A DNA stretch of 64,000 nt. It comes from Acetobacteraceae bacterium ESL0709 (GTDB taxonomy: Bacteria > Pseudomonadota > Alphaproteobacteria > Acetobacterales > Acetobacteraceae). Shown here piece after piece: positions 41,155-49,359 of this stretch (positions within the stretch are counted from its first letter, which is position 1; the number at the start of each line of letters is the position of its first letter). The position numbers were made by a program, and so were the translations under genes. The notes under the pieces were generated by a model that worked only from the letters and a program-made list of their open reading frames with translations, ran no database searches and was not told the origin of the DNA. Location: NCBI GenBank assembly GCA_029433415.1, contig JAQTIA010000002.1, positions 261,501-325,500 on the forward strand, in the 5' to 3' direction.

Positions 41155-41467
41155 AATGGAGATAATGCCATAATCTGTTGTGCGGTGCGCTCTCTCTTAT
41201 AGGGAGATTTATCTTTGCAGTCAGATAGTGTGGGATAAGGGTTTTCCTTCATTTTTTCAATTTCCCGTAAATTTTTATATAAAGTCCCTATATGAGACAT
41301 TTTTTAATCTTGTAAAAAGTCTCTATATGAGACATTTATAATGAAGTCAGCAGAGAATCAGCTGCATAAGAGGACAATATGACACACCAGCGACGATACA
41401 GACGATAATCAGAAGCACAGCTTCAGACCAGTAAACCAATCACAAACAAAACAAAGGATTTGAAACA
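41155..41467. promoter_or_regulatory. Divergent regulatory gap upstream of the integrase operon
   Basis: 313 bases without a gene between the leftward XRE gene and the rightward operon ending in int. It holds the second operator pair, an imperfect CTCTCTTATAGGGAG-type site near 41191, and AT-rich tracts. No other gene is seen. Confidence 0.6.
41284..41333. promoter_or_regulatory. Operator pair upstream of the integrase operon
   Basis: GTCCCTATATGAGAC (41284-41298) and GTCTCTATATGAGAC (41319-41333), again 35 bases apart as in the first pair. The second is a perfect palindrome except for the centre. This puts the rightward operon under the same repressor. Confidence 0.8.
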
Positions 41468-41650
41468 ATGCTACAAACAGCAAGCGGGAAAGCTTTGCCT
41501 GAAATAGATAATAACGAACGCCGCCTGCGTCGTTTCTTAAAATGTGTCCATATCGCGAACTCTAAACATTCCAGTGTGAAAGAGCGAAAGCGTGCCATGA
41601 AAAAAGGCATATTCCTTGAGCGCCAGATGCGTAAACGGGGGATTATCTGA
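41468..41650 (+). CDS. Small basic phage protein (60 aa)
   Basis: 60 residues, strongly basic (RRLRRFLKCVHIANSKHSSV, KERKRAMKKGIFLERQMRKR). It is the first gene of the rightward operon; its stop overlaps the next ATG (TGATG). No family is recognised. A nucleic-acid-binding role is possible from its charge. Confidence 0.55.
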   Translation: MLQTASGKALPEIDNNERRLRRFLKCVHIANSKHSSVKERKRAMKKGIFLERQMRKRGII

Positions 41651-41826
41651 TGACGAAAGAAAGTCATCTCAAATGTCCTAGATGCGGCAGTCTCAATGTC
41701 AGTCAGGAAATCCTTGAGGACACGGCCCGGCGCCTGAAAAGGATTATTGAATATCATGACTGTGAGCGCCTGTCCCGTCCTTACGTGACTCTTCAGGTCA
41801 TAAACCATCCAGAAAAGGCAATGTAA
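41650..41826 (+). CDS. Small zinc-ribbon-like phage protein (58 aa)
   Basis: An ATG at 41650 encodes 58 residues with KCPRCGSLNVSQEILEDTAR, a CxxC zinc-knuckle, and a third Cys at residue 40. It overlaps the upstream gene's stop and ends three bases before the next start, so the gene is firmly in the operon. Function unknown. Confidence 0.6.
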   Translation: MTKESHLKCPRCGSLNVSQEILEDTARRLKRIIEYHDCERLSRPYVTLQVINHPEKAM

Positions 41827-41828
41827 TC

Positions 41829-42056
41829 ATGACCGTTATTACTGTCTCAACAGAGGTCGATGTTGATGTCGATTTATCTGAACTGGAAACAGATGATTTG
41901 ATCAGAGAGCTGAATCAAAGAGAAACCGGCAAGTTTATAAACAATAAGCTGAATCTCACTGAACTCATCTCTGATTGTTGGCGTGCTTTTGAAAAGCAGG
42001 ACCGGACAGAATTTGACTACCTCATGAACAAGCTTAAAGCCGCAGGAGACTATTGA
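41829..42056 (+). CDS. Small acidic phage protein (75 aa)
   Basis: 75 residues with an acidic N-terminus (STEVDVDVDLSELETDDLIR) and a helical rest (LTELISDCWRAFEKQDRTEF). No family is recognised. Its stop overlaps the next ATG (TGATG). Confidence 0.6.
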   Translation: MTVITVSTEVDVDVDLSELETDDLIRELNQRETGKFINNKLNLTELISDCWRAFEKQDRTEFDYLMNKLKAAGDY

Positions 42057-42280
42057 TGGTCAGAGAGAATCATACTCCGCCTGTTGTGGGTTATATCGCA
42101 AAGTTCAACCTAAGGTTGCTCCAAGAGCAGCGCAACGGTCCTTACACACATGTTCCGATTAGCTGCAATCAGGGGGAGACATACTGCATCCCTCTTATTC
42201 GTCTTTCAGATCATCAACTGGCTATGCTCACGAAAGATCAGCGTATCAGGGAATTAGAAGAGGGGAGGGCTGGGGCATGA
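42056..42280 (+). CDS. Small phage protein (74 aa), unknown
   Basis: 74 residues from the ATG at 42056 (AGGAG upstream). Mixed alpha/beta with YIAKFNLRLLQEQRNGPYTH and CNQGETYCIPLIRLSDHQLA. It overlaps the Lar-like gene by ATGA. Function unknown. Confidence 0.6.
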   Translation: MVRENHTPPVVGYIAKFNLRLLQEQRNGPYTHVPISCNQGETYCIPLIRLSDHQLAMLTKDQRIRELEEGRAGA

Positions 42281-42498
42281 AGGGCATCCAGACAGTACGC
42301 CCCTATCAAAAGAAAACCTCTTTTGAACCCTGTCCCTTCTGCAAGGGCCGGAGGCTGGCTCTTCATTATGGCGTCATAGAGTGGTGGGTCATCTGTCAGG
42401 AAGAAACCTGTCAGGCAAACGGCCCCAGAGCCAGAGGAAAAGAGATAGCCAGAGGGTTATGGAATAACCGGGCGGGGGAGAGAGAAGATGGCTCCTGA
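42277..42498 (+). CDS. Lar-like restriction alleviation protein
   Basis: 73 residues with the Lar family pattern: PCPFCKGRRLALHYGVIEWW, VICQEETCQANGPRARGKEI, then ARGLWNNRA. The CxxC and second C pair suggest zinc binding. Lar-type phage proteins weaken host type I restriction, in line with the two methyltransferases on this prophage. Confidence 0.8.
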   Translation: MKGIQTVRPYQKKTSFEPCPFCKGRRLALHYGVIEWWVICQEETCQANGPRARGKEIARGLWNNRAGEREDGS

Positions 42499-42856
42499 AC
42501 TCATAACCTTTGATGAAGTTTTAGTGCGTCTGCGTGGCGGTACCGGTCGGACCAAGCTTTACGAGCATCTTCAGAAGGTTCCCGTCTTTGCCGGTCGTCC
42601 GACTTACACAAGGTGGGGGCGAAAATATCTCTTTACCCGCGATAATATTGAAACCCTGAAAAGAAGTCTTGAAGCCTCATGCCCCTCAAGCTCATCAAAA
42701 GAAAAAACTCGCCGTTTTGGTACGTCCACGGCACCGTCCAGGGCAAGCTCGTACGCGAGAGCACGGGAACTACTAGCCGGAAGCAGGCAGACGAATATCG
42801 TGCCAATAGGGAAAATGAACTCTGGCAGGAGAGCATCTACGGCACTAAATCCATAA
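42488..42856 (+). CDS. Excisionase-like HTH protein
   Basis: 122 residues. The first 60 form an AlpA/Xis-type winged helix: ELITFDEVLVRLRGGTGRTK, then YTRWGRKYLFTRDNIETLKR. Residues 62-122 are Ser/Arg-rich and are read from codons of the integrase gene in another frame (178 bases of overlap), so this tail may have arisen by read-through. Xis controls the direction of recombination; position directly before int supports it. Confidence 0.7.
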   Translation: MAPELITFDEVLVRLRGGTGRTKLYEHLQKVPVFAGRPTYTRWGRKYLFTRDNIETLKRSLEASCPSSSSKEKTRRFGTSTAPSRASSYARARELLAGSRQTNIVPIGKMNSGRRASTALNP

Positions 42857-43788
42857 TTACCTTTCCTCATGCTCTGACAGCTTATCTTGAAGCCGAACCA
42901 CGTTCCGAAACAACACGGATTCACCTTGCCAAGCTTTTGGAGTATTTCAAGGATGTCAGGCTGGTGGAGATAGGGCAGGCCCAGCTTGATGAGGCGTATA
43001 GAAGAATCCTGCGCGATGGAAGTGCTGCCAGTCCTGCAACCAAGCTCCGTAATGTGTTGACGCCTCTTCGGGCTGTGCTTGAGTTTGCAGCCCGGCGTCA
43101 ATGGTGTGATCGTCCGGCATTTGAGCGTCCACGGATCCCGAAAAACAGGACGGTGTTTCTACGCCCAGATGAAATAAGGTCTATTATTGATCAGGCCAGC
43201 GGTCACTTGCGGCCTTTGCTCATCTTCCTTGTTGCGACTGGCGTAAGGGCTTCAGAGGCGCTGGAGCTGGAATGGAGCAAGGTCGATTTAAAGGGGCGTC
43301 GTGCGATCGTCTGGCAGAAGCAGGGGACGGAAAGAAGCGTTTACCTGCCTCCGGTAGCCTTTACGGCGCTGGTGGCGCTGCCGGAAAGGACAGGGCGTGT
43401 CTTTCGTCCCGGTACTGGCGCGGATGGCTATAGCGATAATGGCCGCACCAGTGGTGGCCAATTCAAGAAGGGCTGGGCCGGGGCCTGCGAGCGTGCTGGT
43501 ATGCCCGGCCATTATCGGGAATGTGTGCCAAAAGGATGCAGGACCGTTAAAAGGGAGTTCGTGCCAGAGTACACGCCTCATGATCTTCGCCATACCTGGG
43601 CAACATGGCATTATTGTTTGCACCGTGACCTGTTGCGTCTGAAAGATGAAGGCGGATGGGAGACCATCAACATTGTAACGCGCTACGCGAAAGTCATGCC
43701 AGAAGAATACGGCCCAGCGATCAGACAGTTCCTTGATGGAAAATTATTCGCACAAAATCAGCACACCTTTTTTGAGAGAAGGTTATAA
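42679..43788 (+). CDS. int: Tyrosine site-specific integrase
   Basis: 369 residues. Catalytic residues are Arg190 (ATGVRASEALELEWSKVD), His301 and Arg304 (PHDLRHTWATWHY) and Tyr336 (NIVTRYAKVMPEEYGP). The N-terminal 150 residues are the arm-binding and SAM-like domains. It lies 36 bases from attR and targets tRNA-Thr(GGT). It starts inside the excisionase-like gene. Confidence 0.95.
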   Translation: MPLKLIKRKNSPFWYVHGTVQGKLVRESTGTTSRKQADEYRANRENELWQESIYGTKSIITFPHALTAYLEAEPRSETTRIHLAKLLEYFKDVRLVEIGQAQLDEAYRRILRDGSAASPATKLRNVLTPLRAVLEFAARRQWCDRPAFERPRIPKNRTVFLRPDEIRSIIDQASGHLRPLLIFLVATGVRASEALELEWSKVDLKGRRAIVWQKQGTERSVYLPPVAFTALVALPERTGRVFRPGTGADGYSDNGRTSGGQFKKGWAGACERAGMPGHYRECVPKGCRTVKREFVPEYTPHDLRHTWATWHYCLHRDLLRLKDEGGWETINIVTRYAKVMPEEYGPAIRQFLDGKLFAQNQHTFFERRL

Positions 43789-43823
43789 ACCCGAATGATA
43801 AGCCACGTAATTTCCTATGATTG

Positions 43824-43878
43824 CTCCCTTGGTAAGGGAGAGGTCGCGAGTTCAATCCTCGCCAGCAGCACCAGTGGT
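43824..43878 (+). repeat. attR, 55-bp direct repeat (3' fragment of tRNA-Thr)
   Basis: Identical to 6169-6223. Similarity to the left copy continues imperfectly to about 43956 (for example CTCACAGATTACGCTT and CTTCGTGTCGTTTG are nearly shared). This is the original host 3' end of the tRNA gene. Confidence 0.95.
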
Positions 43879-43980
43879 CTCCCATTAAAATGGCACTTTT
43901 CTCACAGATTACGCTTTTGTCCCGGTAACAGGGTAATGAGCGCTTCGTGTCGTTTGTTTTCCCTATGCTGGCAAAAATAA

Positions 43981-44011
43981 GGCTCCGGTTTTTGAAACCG
44001 GAGCCTCTTTT
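43981..44011. terminator. Bidirectional terminator between attR and OYE gene
   Basis: Stem GGCTCCGGTTT / AAACCGGAGCC with a three-base loop (43981-44005), then TCTTTT on the plus strand and TTATTTTT on the minus strand. It would end both any rightward transcript and the leftward OYE gene. Confidence 0.85.
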
Positions 44012-44027
44012 ATGAAGCAATGTTTTT

Positions 44028-45119
44028 CTATGGGGCGATAAAAGGATAATCGATGTAGCCTTTGGCACCATGTTCAGCACCGTACCAGAGTTTGCTGTCA
44101 TCTTTCTGGATTGGCAGATTGTCTTTCAGGCGCCGGACGAGATCGGGGTTGGCGATATACCAGCGTCCGAAACTGATGGCATCAGCGCGGCCTTCCATAA
44201 CAGCTTCCTTTGCTCCGGCGACTGTATAATCCTGATTGAGGACCAGAGGGTTGGTGAAAACCTTGCGGATTTTCGGCGATAATTTGGGTTGGGTTGTGGG
44301 CTCATCTCCCGCGAAGCTGCTATGAGCGCCTGACTCGCGAAGTTCTAACCAGGCGATACCGATATCCTGCAACATTTTTGCGGTTGGAACAAAAATTGCT
44401 TCAGGATTGCTGTCATCATTGCCTTGTACGCGCCCATTAGGGGATAGTCTGACGCCGACGCGATCCGCTCCAATGACCTTGATAATGGCCTCTGTTACCT
44501 CACGCAGTAATCTCATGCGGTTTTCTGGCGAGCCACCATATTGATCCGTGCGGTGATTACATCCGTCGCGTAAAAACTCATCCAGTAGATAACCATTCGC
44601 CGAGTGTATCTGTATTCCGTCGAAACCGGCTTTTATTGCGTTCTGGGCCGCTTTTGCATAATCGGCAATAATTCCGGGAAGTTCGTCTATTCTCAGGGCG
44701 CGGGCTTCTTCATAAGGTTTTTTGCCTTCGTACGTATGGATATAGTCAGGCGCGGTGGATATTGAGGGTGCTACAGGTTGTTCGCCCGTTGTGGAGGAAT
44801 GGACCAGTCGCCCCATATGCCAAAGCTGACAGACGATTTTGCCACCCTTGTCATGCACGGCTTTCGTGATGGGTTTCCAGCCTTCAATCTGGGCCTCGTT
44901 CCAGATTCCTGGCGCATTAATCCAGCCAAGTCCCTGGCGGGAAATTCCCGTCCCTTCCGAAATAATCAGTCCGGCTGTTGCGCGCTGTCTGTAATATTCC
45001 ACCATAAGAGGTGTCGGTACGGCGTCACGCCCTGCACGGGCACGTGTCAGGGGAGACATGTAAATGCGGTTTGATGTGGTGAAAGCCCCCAGCGTCAGGG
45101 GATCGAATAATGTCGTCAT
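44028..45119 (-). CDS. Old yellow enzyme family FMN oxidoreductase (paralogue A)
   Basis: 363 residues. A TIM barrel with the FMN and substrate residues of the OYE family: ANRI/TSNRIYMSPLTRARAG, CQLWHMGR, and HSANGYLLDEFLRDGCNHRT carrying the H-x-x-N and Tyr of the active site, then SFGRWYIANPDLVRRLKDNL. OYEs reduce activated C=C bonds or nitro compounds using NAD(P)H (NemA-like). It is divergent from an ArsR-type regulator, with a TTGTTCG-N8-CGAACAA operator between. Highly similar paralogues lie at 49360, 50577 and 61466. Confidence 0.92.
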   Translation of the reverse strand: MTTLFDPLTLGAFTTSNRIYMSPLTRARAGRDAVPTPLMVEYYRQRATAGLIISEGTGISRQGLGWINAPGIWNEAQIEGWKPITKAVHDKGGKIVCQLWHMGRLVHSSTTGEQPVAPSISTAPDYIHTYEGKKPYEEARALRIDELPGIIADYAKAAQNAIKAGFDGIQIHSANGYLLDEFLRDGCNHRTDQYGGSPENRMRLLREVTEAIIKVIGADRVGVRLSPNGRVQGNDDSNPEAIFVPTAKMLQDIGIAWLELRESGAHSSFAGDEPTTQPKLSPKIRKVFTNPLVLNQDYTVAGAKEAVMEGRADAISFGRWYIANPDLVRRLKDNLPIQKDDSKLWYGAEHGAKGYIDYPFIAP

Positions 45120-45206
45120 AAAGCACCTTTTCTCGCTCTTTTGCCCATGATCAAGTAGGAAAGATGGGCTTTTATGTCTGAAGATGATATTATCAGCCGC
45201 GATTAA

Positions 45207-45228
45207 TTGTTCGGCTTATATCGAACAA
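45207..45228. promoter_or_regulatory. Operator between OYE A and the ArsR-type regulator
   Basis: TTGTTCG-GCTTATAT-CGAACAA inverted repeat in the divergent gap. Similar TTCGA...TCGAA elements precede OYE B (50471-50506) and OYE D (61417-61437). Confidence 0.75.
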
Positions 45229-45273
45229 TATGCCTCGCAATTTTTAACGTCAAGGTAAAGTTCCAGAATCGTT

Positions 45274-45594
45274 ATGGCTTATTCTTATGCACATCCTGAT
45301 TTCAGTACCGTCACGCTTCTTGCTGTTCTGCGCGCTCTGGCGGATCCTGTGCGTCTGGAACTGGTCAGGCAGATTGATGCATTGGGAGAGGCGAATTGTT
45401 CGACATTGCTGGGGAATCGTCCCAAATCCAGTATGTCACATCATTTTCAGGTATTGCGCGCCAGCGGGATTATCTGCACGCGCACTGAGGGCGTGAATTA
45501 TATTAATTCCCTGAGGAAAGAAGAGCTTGATGCCCGGTTTCCCGGGCTGATGGATTCCATTCTGGCGGAGTTACGGCGTCTCCCCACGCCCTGA
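45274..45594 (+). CDS. ArsR-family transcriptional regulator of OYE genes
   Basis: 106 residues with an ArsR winged HTH: LLAVLRALADPVRLELVRQI, DALGEANCSTLLGNRPKSSM, SHHFQVLRASGIICTRTEGV. Two cysteines (NCSTLL and ICTRTE) could sense electrophiles, as in several OYE-linked regulators. It is divergent from OYE A and probably binds the palindrome between them and the related sites upstream of OYE B and D. Confidence 0.85.
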   Translation: MAYSYAHPDFSTVTLLAVLRALADPVRLELVRQIDALGEANCSTLLGNRPKSSMSHHFQVLRASGIICTRTEGVNYINSLRKEELDARFPGLMDSILAELRRLPTP

Positions 45595-46110
45595 TGGTGC
45601 CTTTGGAGCTTCAGTTTTTTCCGAAAATGGTGTCTCTGGGGCTGGTTTGACATCCAGCTCTGCACTGATACGGGCCTGCTCGGGAATCCAGATCAGTACC
45701 CGCTCATTGCCGTCTTTAGTTTTGAGGGTGACAGCCACGCTGCCATCATCCCGTGCGGTCAGGGAATGAATATGTTCGTTGGGGCGGGCTACCAGGTTCA
45801 GCGTTGCGGGAGGGGCAAGAATATCATGATAGAGCGGGGCTGCTCTCCCTTTCCTGTCCATAGTGATGGCTGGAGCGCTTGCAATAACGGGCGCTGCGGG
45901 CAGGCTCTGCATGTCCTTATGATGTTGTATTCTGTGAACCACCACCCAAAGAAGCAAGACCACACCTACGATAATAAGCACCCCCATAATAATGACGGCG
46001 CCCAATAATGCTTTTGAGGGTGGCGGAGGTTCGGGAGTATAAGCAGGCGGGGGATCCTCGCCTGAAATGTTATTTTCAGCTAGAGTTTTTTTCATGCCTG
46101 TGTTTCCCAT
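45571..46110 (-). CDS. Single-span membrane protein of unknown function
   Basis: 179 residues from the ATG at 46110 (AAGGAGA upstream; an upstream in-frame start at 46164 is weaker). A Pro-rich N-terminus (DPPPAYTPEPPPPSKA) precedes a strong membrane helix (LLGAVIIMGVLIIVGVVLLL). The periplasmic or soluble part has strands (SLTARDDGSVAVTLKTKDGN) and a Pro/Glu-rich tail. It has no recognised family. It converges with the ArsR gene (24-base 3' overlap) and is divergent from and overlaps the start region of rluD. Confidence 0.7.
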   Translation of the reverse strand: MGNTGMKKTLAENNISGEDPPPAYTPEPPPPSKALLGAVIIMGVLIIVGVVLLLWVVVHRIQHHKDMQSLPAAPVIASAPAITMDRKGRAAPLYHDILAPPATLNLVARPNEHIHSLTARDDGSVAVTLKTKDGNERVLIWIPEQARISAELDVKPAPETPFSEKTEAPKAPSGRGETP

Positions 46111-47107
46111 TTCTGACTCTCCTTCTGCTTCGCAGCCTTCGCTTTCTGGCGACGTCTTTACCATGACGGTTATGCCCGGTCAGTCTGGTGACCGTATAGA
46201 CCGTCTTCTGGCAGAACAGAACCATAGTCTTTCCCGGTCGCGTGTCAAAACCCTGATCGAAGAGGGACATTTGCGCTGTAATGGCGAAGTAAGACGCGAT
46301 CCTTCCTTTATCGCCCGGGAGGGGATGGTCATCAGCCTTGAAGTCCCGCCGCCTGAGCCCGCCCGGCCACAGGCTGAGAACATCACTCTTACCGTTCTTT
46401 TTGAAGATCGTGACCTGATTGTCCTCGACAAGCCCGCTGGGCTGGTTGTCCATCCTGCTCCCGGCAATGAAACAGGTACTCTGGTCAATGCCTTGCTCGG
46501 GCATTGCGGGCCAGAGTTTGAAGGTATTGGAGGGGAAAAACGCCCCGGTATTGTCCATAGACTCGATAAAGACACATCTGGCGTTATGGTCGCTGCCAAA
46601 ACGCCTTTGGCGCATCAGTTTCTCTCAGATGCTTTTGCTGACCGCACCATAAAACGCACCTATCGCGCCCTGGTCTGGGGGCTTATGCCCGCTGAAGGGG
46701 AGTTTGACGGCTCTATCGGGCGGGATAAGGCGGATCGCAAGAGAATGGCTGTCGTGCAGAATGGCGGCAAGCACGCCTTGACCCATTACAGAACGCTTTC
46801 TGTGCTGCGAGGCTGCATCAGCCTGATTGAATGTCGCCTGGCGACAGGGAGAACGCACCAAATTCGTGTTCATCTCTCTCATGCGGGTCATCCTCTTTTG
46901 GGCGACCCTGTTTATCTCAGGCGTGTTCCCGCCGCGGCGCGCCAGCTTGACCGGGAAGTGAGAGGAGACTGCCTTGATTTTCCGCGGCAGGCCTTGCATG
47001 CGGCCACTCTGGGTTTTGTGCATCCCCGTTCTGGTGAGGAAATGGAGTTTTCCTCACCGCTCCCAGCGGATTTTGCCGGGCTTTTGGCAAGACTGTCTGA
47101 AAACTGA
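46094..47107 (+). CDS. rluD: RluD-like rRNA pseudouridine synthase
   Basis: About 338 residues (starts at 46094 or 46163 both possible). An N-terminal S4 domain (RIDRLLAEQNHSLSRSRVKT) is followed by the catalytic domain with HRLDKDTSG (catalytic Asp), then LIECRLATGRTHQIRVHLSH and GHPLLGDPVYL. It modifies helix 69 uridines in 23S rRNA, as do RluD homologues. Its promoter region overlaps that of the divergent membrane-protein gene. Confidence 0.88.
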   Translation: MPVFPISDSPSASQPSLSGDVFTMTVMPGQSGDRIDRLLAEQNHSLSRSRVKTLIEEGHLRCNGEVRRDPSFIAREGMVISLEVPPPEPARPQAENITLTVLFEDRDLIVLDKPAGLVVHPAPGNETGTLVNALLGHCGPEFEGIGGEKRPGIVHRLDKDTSGVMVAAKTPLAHQFLSDAFADRTIKRTYRALVWGLMPAEGEFDGSIGRDKADRKRMAVVQNGGKHALTHYRTLSVLRGCISLIECRLATGRTHQIRVHLSHAGHPLLGDPVYLRRVPAAARQLDREVRGDCLDFPRQALHAATLGFVHPRSGEEMEFSSPLPADFAGLLARLSEN

Positions 47108-47333
47108 TCGGCTTAACTTTAATTAATGTTTGACATTTTTAGAAAAATCTATTATCAGGAACACTAATCCGACGAATTTGACGCATCGTTGGAACGGACG
47201 TACCGTCTTTTCATTGCCGCGATAAGGGATAAGAGGCGGGGACGTAATGAGACAGTCCATTCCTTAAATAGCGTCTTAGACTGGGAACAGATCTTCGTAA
47301 GGAGGTGTTGTCCAGGTTCAAGGAGCCGAAATT

Positions 47334-48230
47334 ATGAACTCTCCTGTAACAGTTCCAACCATCGGACCAGAAAATAATCTGACCCGTTACTTGCAGGAAA
47401 TTCGCCGTTTTCCCATGCTGAGTGCTGATGAAGAGCTTCGTCTCTCCCGCCAGCTGAGGGATCATAATGATACTGAAGCCGCTCACCGCCTGATTACGTC
47501 CCATCTGCGGCTGGTTGCCAAAATTGCCATGAGCTATCGCGGTTACGGCCTGCCTCTCAATGAGCTGATCAGTGAAGGCAATATTGGCATGATGCAGGCG
47601 GTCAAGCGGTTTGACCCTGAGCGGGGTTTCCGCCTTGCAACATACGCCATGTGGTGGATTCGTGCCGCCATGCAGGAATATATCCTTCACAGCTGGTCAC
47701 TGGTCAAAATGGGCACGACCGCTGCCCAGAAGAAGCTTTTCTTTAATCTGCGTCGCCTGAAAGGGCAGATGCAGGCTTTTGAGGAAGGCGACCTCAAACC
47801 CGAACAGGTCAGCAAGATCGCTACGACACTGGGTGTGCCGGAGCAGGACGTTGTTTCCATGAATCAGCGCCTCTCTTCGGGTGACCATAGCCTGAACGCG
47901 CCCTTGCGTGTTGATGGCGAGGGTGAGTGGCAGGATTGGCTTGTTGACGAGCATGACAGTCAGGAAGAGGTTCTTGCCGAGTCAGAAGAGCTGGATAGCC
48001 GCAAGGCGCTTCTCTCTGAAGCGATGCAGACTCTCAACCCTCGCGAACGTCACATCATCACGGAGCGTCGCCTCAAGGAAGAGACCTCCACGCTGGAAGA
48101 TCTCTCGCATTTTTACAATGTGTCGCGCGAGCGCATCCGCCAGATTGAGGCCCGTGCCATGGAAAAACTCCAGAAAGCCATGGCCGCCGCGGTCCAGTCC
48201 CGTCGGAGGGATCAGGGTCTGGTGGATTAA
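47334..48230 (+). CDS. rpoH: RpoH, heat-shock sigma factor
   Basis: 298 residues. It has region 2 (AKIAMSYRGYGLPLNELISE, MQAVKRFDPERGFRLATYAM, WWIRAAMQEYILHSWSLVKM), the RpoH box QKKLFFNLRRLKG, and region 4 (LEDLSHFYNVSRERIRQIEA). It directs RNA polymerase to heat-shock promoters. It is preceded by a 226-base gap with AT-rich tracts around 47110-47160 and followed by a good terminator. Confidence 0.95.
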   Translation: MNSPVTVPTIGPENNLTRYLQEIRRFPMLSADEELRLSRQLRDHNDTEAAHRLITSHLRLVAKIAMSYRGYGLPLNELISEGNIGMMQAVKRFDPERGFRLATYAMWWIRAAMQEYILHSWSLVKMGTTAAQKKLFFNLRRLKGQMQAFEEGDLKPEQVSKIATTLGVPEQDVVSMNQRLSSGDHSLNAPLRVDGEGEWQDWLVDEHDSQEEVLAESEELDSRKALLSEAMQTLNPRERHIITERRLKEETSTLEDLSHFYNVSRERIRQIEARAMEKLQKAMAAAVQSRRRDQGLVD

Positions 48231-48258
48231 AGGCTAGTTTCTGTTAAAACTTTTCAAA

Positions 48259-48282
48259 GAGCCGCCTCCGGGCGGCTTTTTT
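48259..48282 (+). terminator. Terminator of rpoH
   Basis: GCCGCC-TCCG-GGCGGC stem with TTTTTT after it, 30 bases beyond the rpoH stop. Confidence 0.9.
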
Positions 48283-48353
48283 GTGGGCTTGTTGCCTGAG
48301 CTGGTTCCCGGGCGTTCAAGGCATGCAATCAGGCGAGATTGGTTGCGTCGCGT

Positions 48354-48909
48354 TTATGCGGGGGGATTTTTCTCTTCTTCTGGTGAATTAGTGGGGTCAA
48401 ACATAAGATCATAATAGTTTTTGAGAAACTTTTTATTTTCTTTTATTAATACATCTATCGATTCTATTATATCATATATTCCGTTATATGCATATTTTTC
48501 CCCTTTCATTTGTATCTCAGACAGAGAGATATATTCTATATCGTTATATACATTATTGTCTTCTATAAAATTTTTAATTCCTATACAAAGATAATAATCT
48601 AGATAATTGCGAAATATCTCTTTATAATAGTGTTTTATTTGTTTGGTTATATTATTGTTTTCCTATAAAACTCCTTGCTATTAATATGACAGAAAAGTTT
48701 TTATTTATAAGAGAATACATTAATTTTTCTGTTGTTATAAGATATATTGTTTTTTATGAGAAATTATCATCAATTTCTATATTATTTTTTATACTTATCA
48801 AAAAATCTTCTTTTAACTTGGATAACTTATAATATTCTCTGAGCATACGGTCGAATTTATCTCTGGAGGCGTTAAATTCCCCTGATAACTTGAATAAAAT
48901 ATCATTCAT
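48354..48909 (-). pseudogene. Degraded AT-rich gene of unknown function
   Basis: Starts at ATG 48909, in ATGA overlap with the two-span membrane gene upstream, and encodes MNDILFKLSGEFNASRDKFD and 31 more residues before a TAA at 48754. Reading through gives KTIYLITTEKLMYSLINKNF in the same frame. After one more frame change, an open stretch runs ENNNITKQIKHYYKEIFRNY to a stop at 48354. The whole would be an Asn/Lys/Tyr/Ile-rich helical protein of about 180 residues. The AT content is far higher than the host average, so it looks foreign and decayed. Confidence 0.5.
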
Positions 48910-49220
48910 AAGAGATTTTCCGCAAGGTCAGAGGCATCTCGGGCGGCCTGTTCAGCCGTCTGCTGGGCCGCTCTTGAAGTCTGTGTTGCTTTTATGGCGG
49001 CGTAGAAAGCGGCGATCAGTGTATAAGTGGCGGCAAAGGCCTGGACCCAACTGGCAGAGATTCCGCTGCTTTGCGTATCATGACTATAATGGGCGGCTGT
49101 GGCTCCCATAATGAATGTCCCCAGAACCACTAAAAACAGGGAAACACTTTCGGCCCTGTATGTCTTAATAAGAGATGTGTATTTCTTAAGAAAAGGAGAA
49201 GGTTCTGTTCTGGTGTCCAT
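48906..49220 (-). CDS. Two-span membrane protein, partner of the degraded gene
   Basis: 104 residues with two membrane helices (VSLFLVVLGTFIMGATAAHY and WVQAFAATYTLIAAFYAAIK) and a C-terminal Ala/Gln-rich coiled coil (SRAAQQTAEQAARDASDLAE). It overlaps the AT-rich gene by ATGA, so the two were one operon. No family is recognised. The arrangement (membrane anchor plus cytosolic partner) is common in small defence or toxin modules, but that is only a guess. Confidence 0.6.
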   Translation of the reverse strand: MDTRTEPSPFLKKYTSLIKTYRAESVSLFLVVLGTFIMGATAAHYSHDTQSSGISASWVQAFAATYTLIAAFYAAIKATQTSRAAQQTAEQAARDASDLAENLL

Positions 49221-49359
49221 TATGACGGGAGCCTTCCTGTTCCTGCATACATCCGGTCAGTGAGTCTCTGATATTTCCCACTATGAATATATCCGCCAGG
49301 GACGCCTCTCCCGTCAAGGAGAGTCGTCGAAACATAAGGTGGTGCGTCTTCCCTGATCT

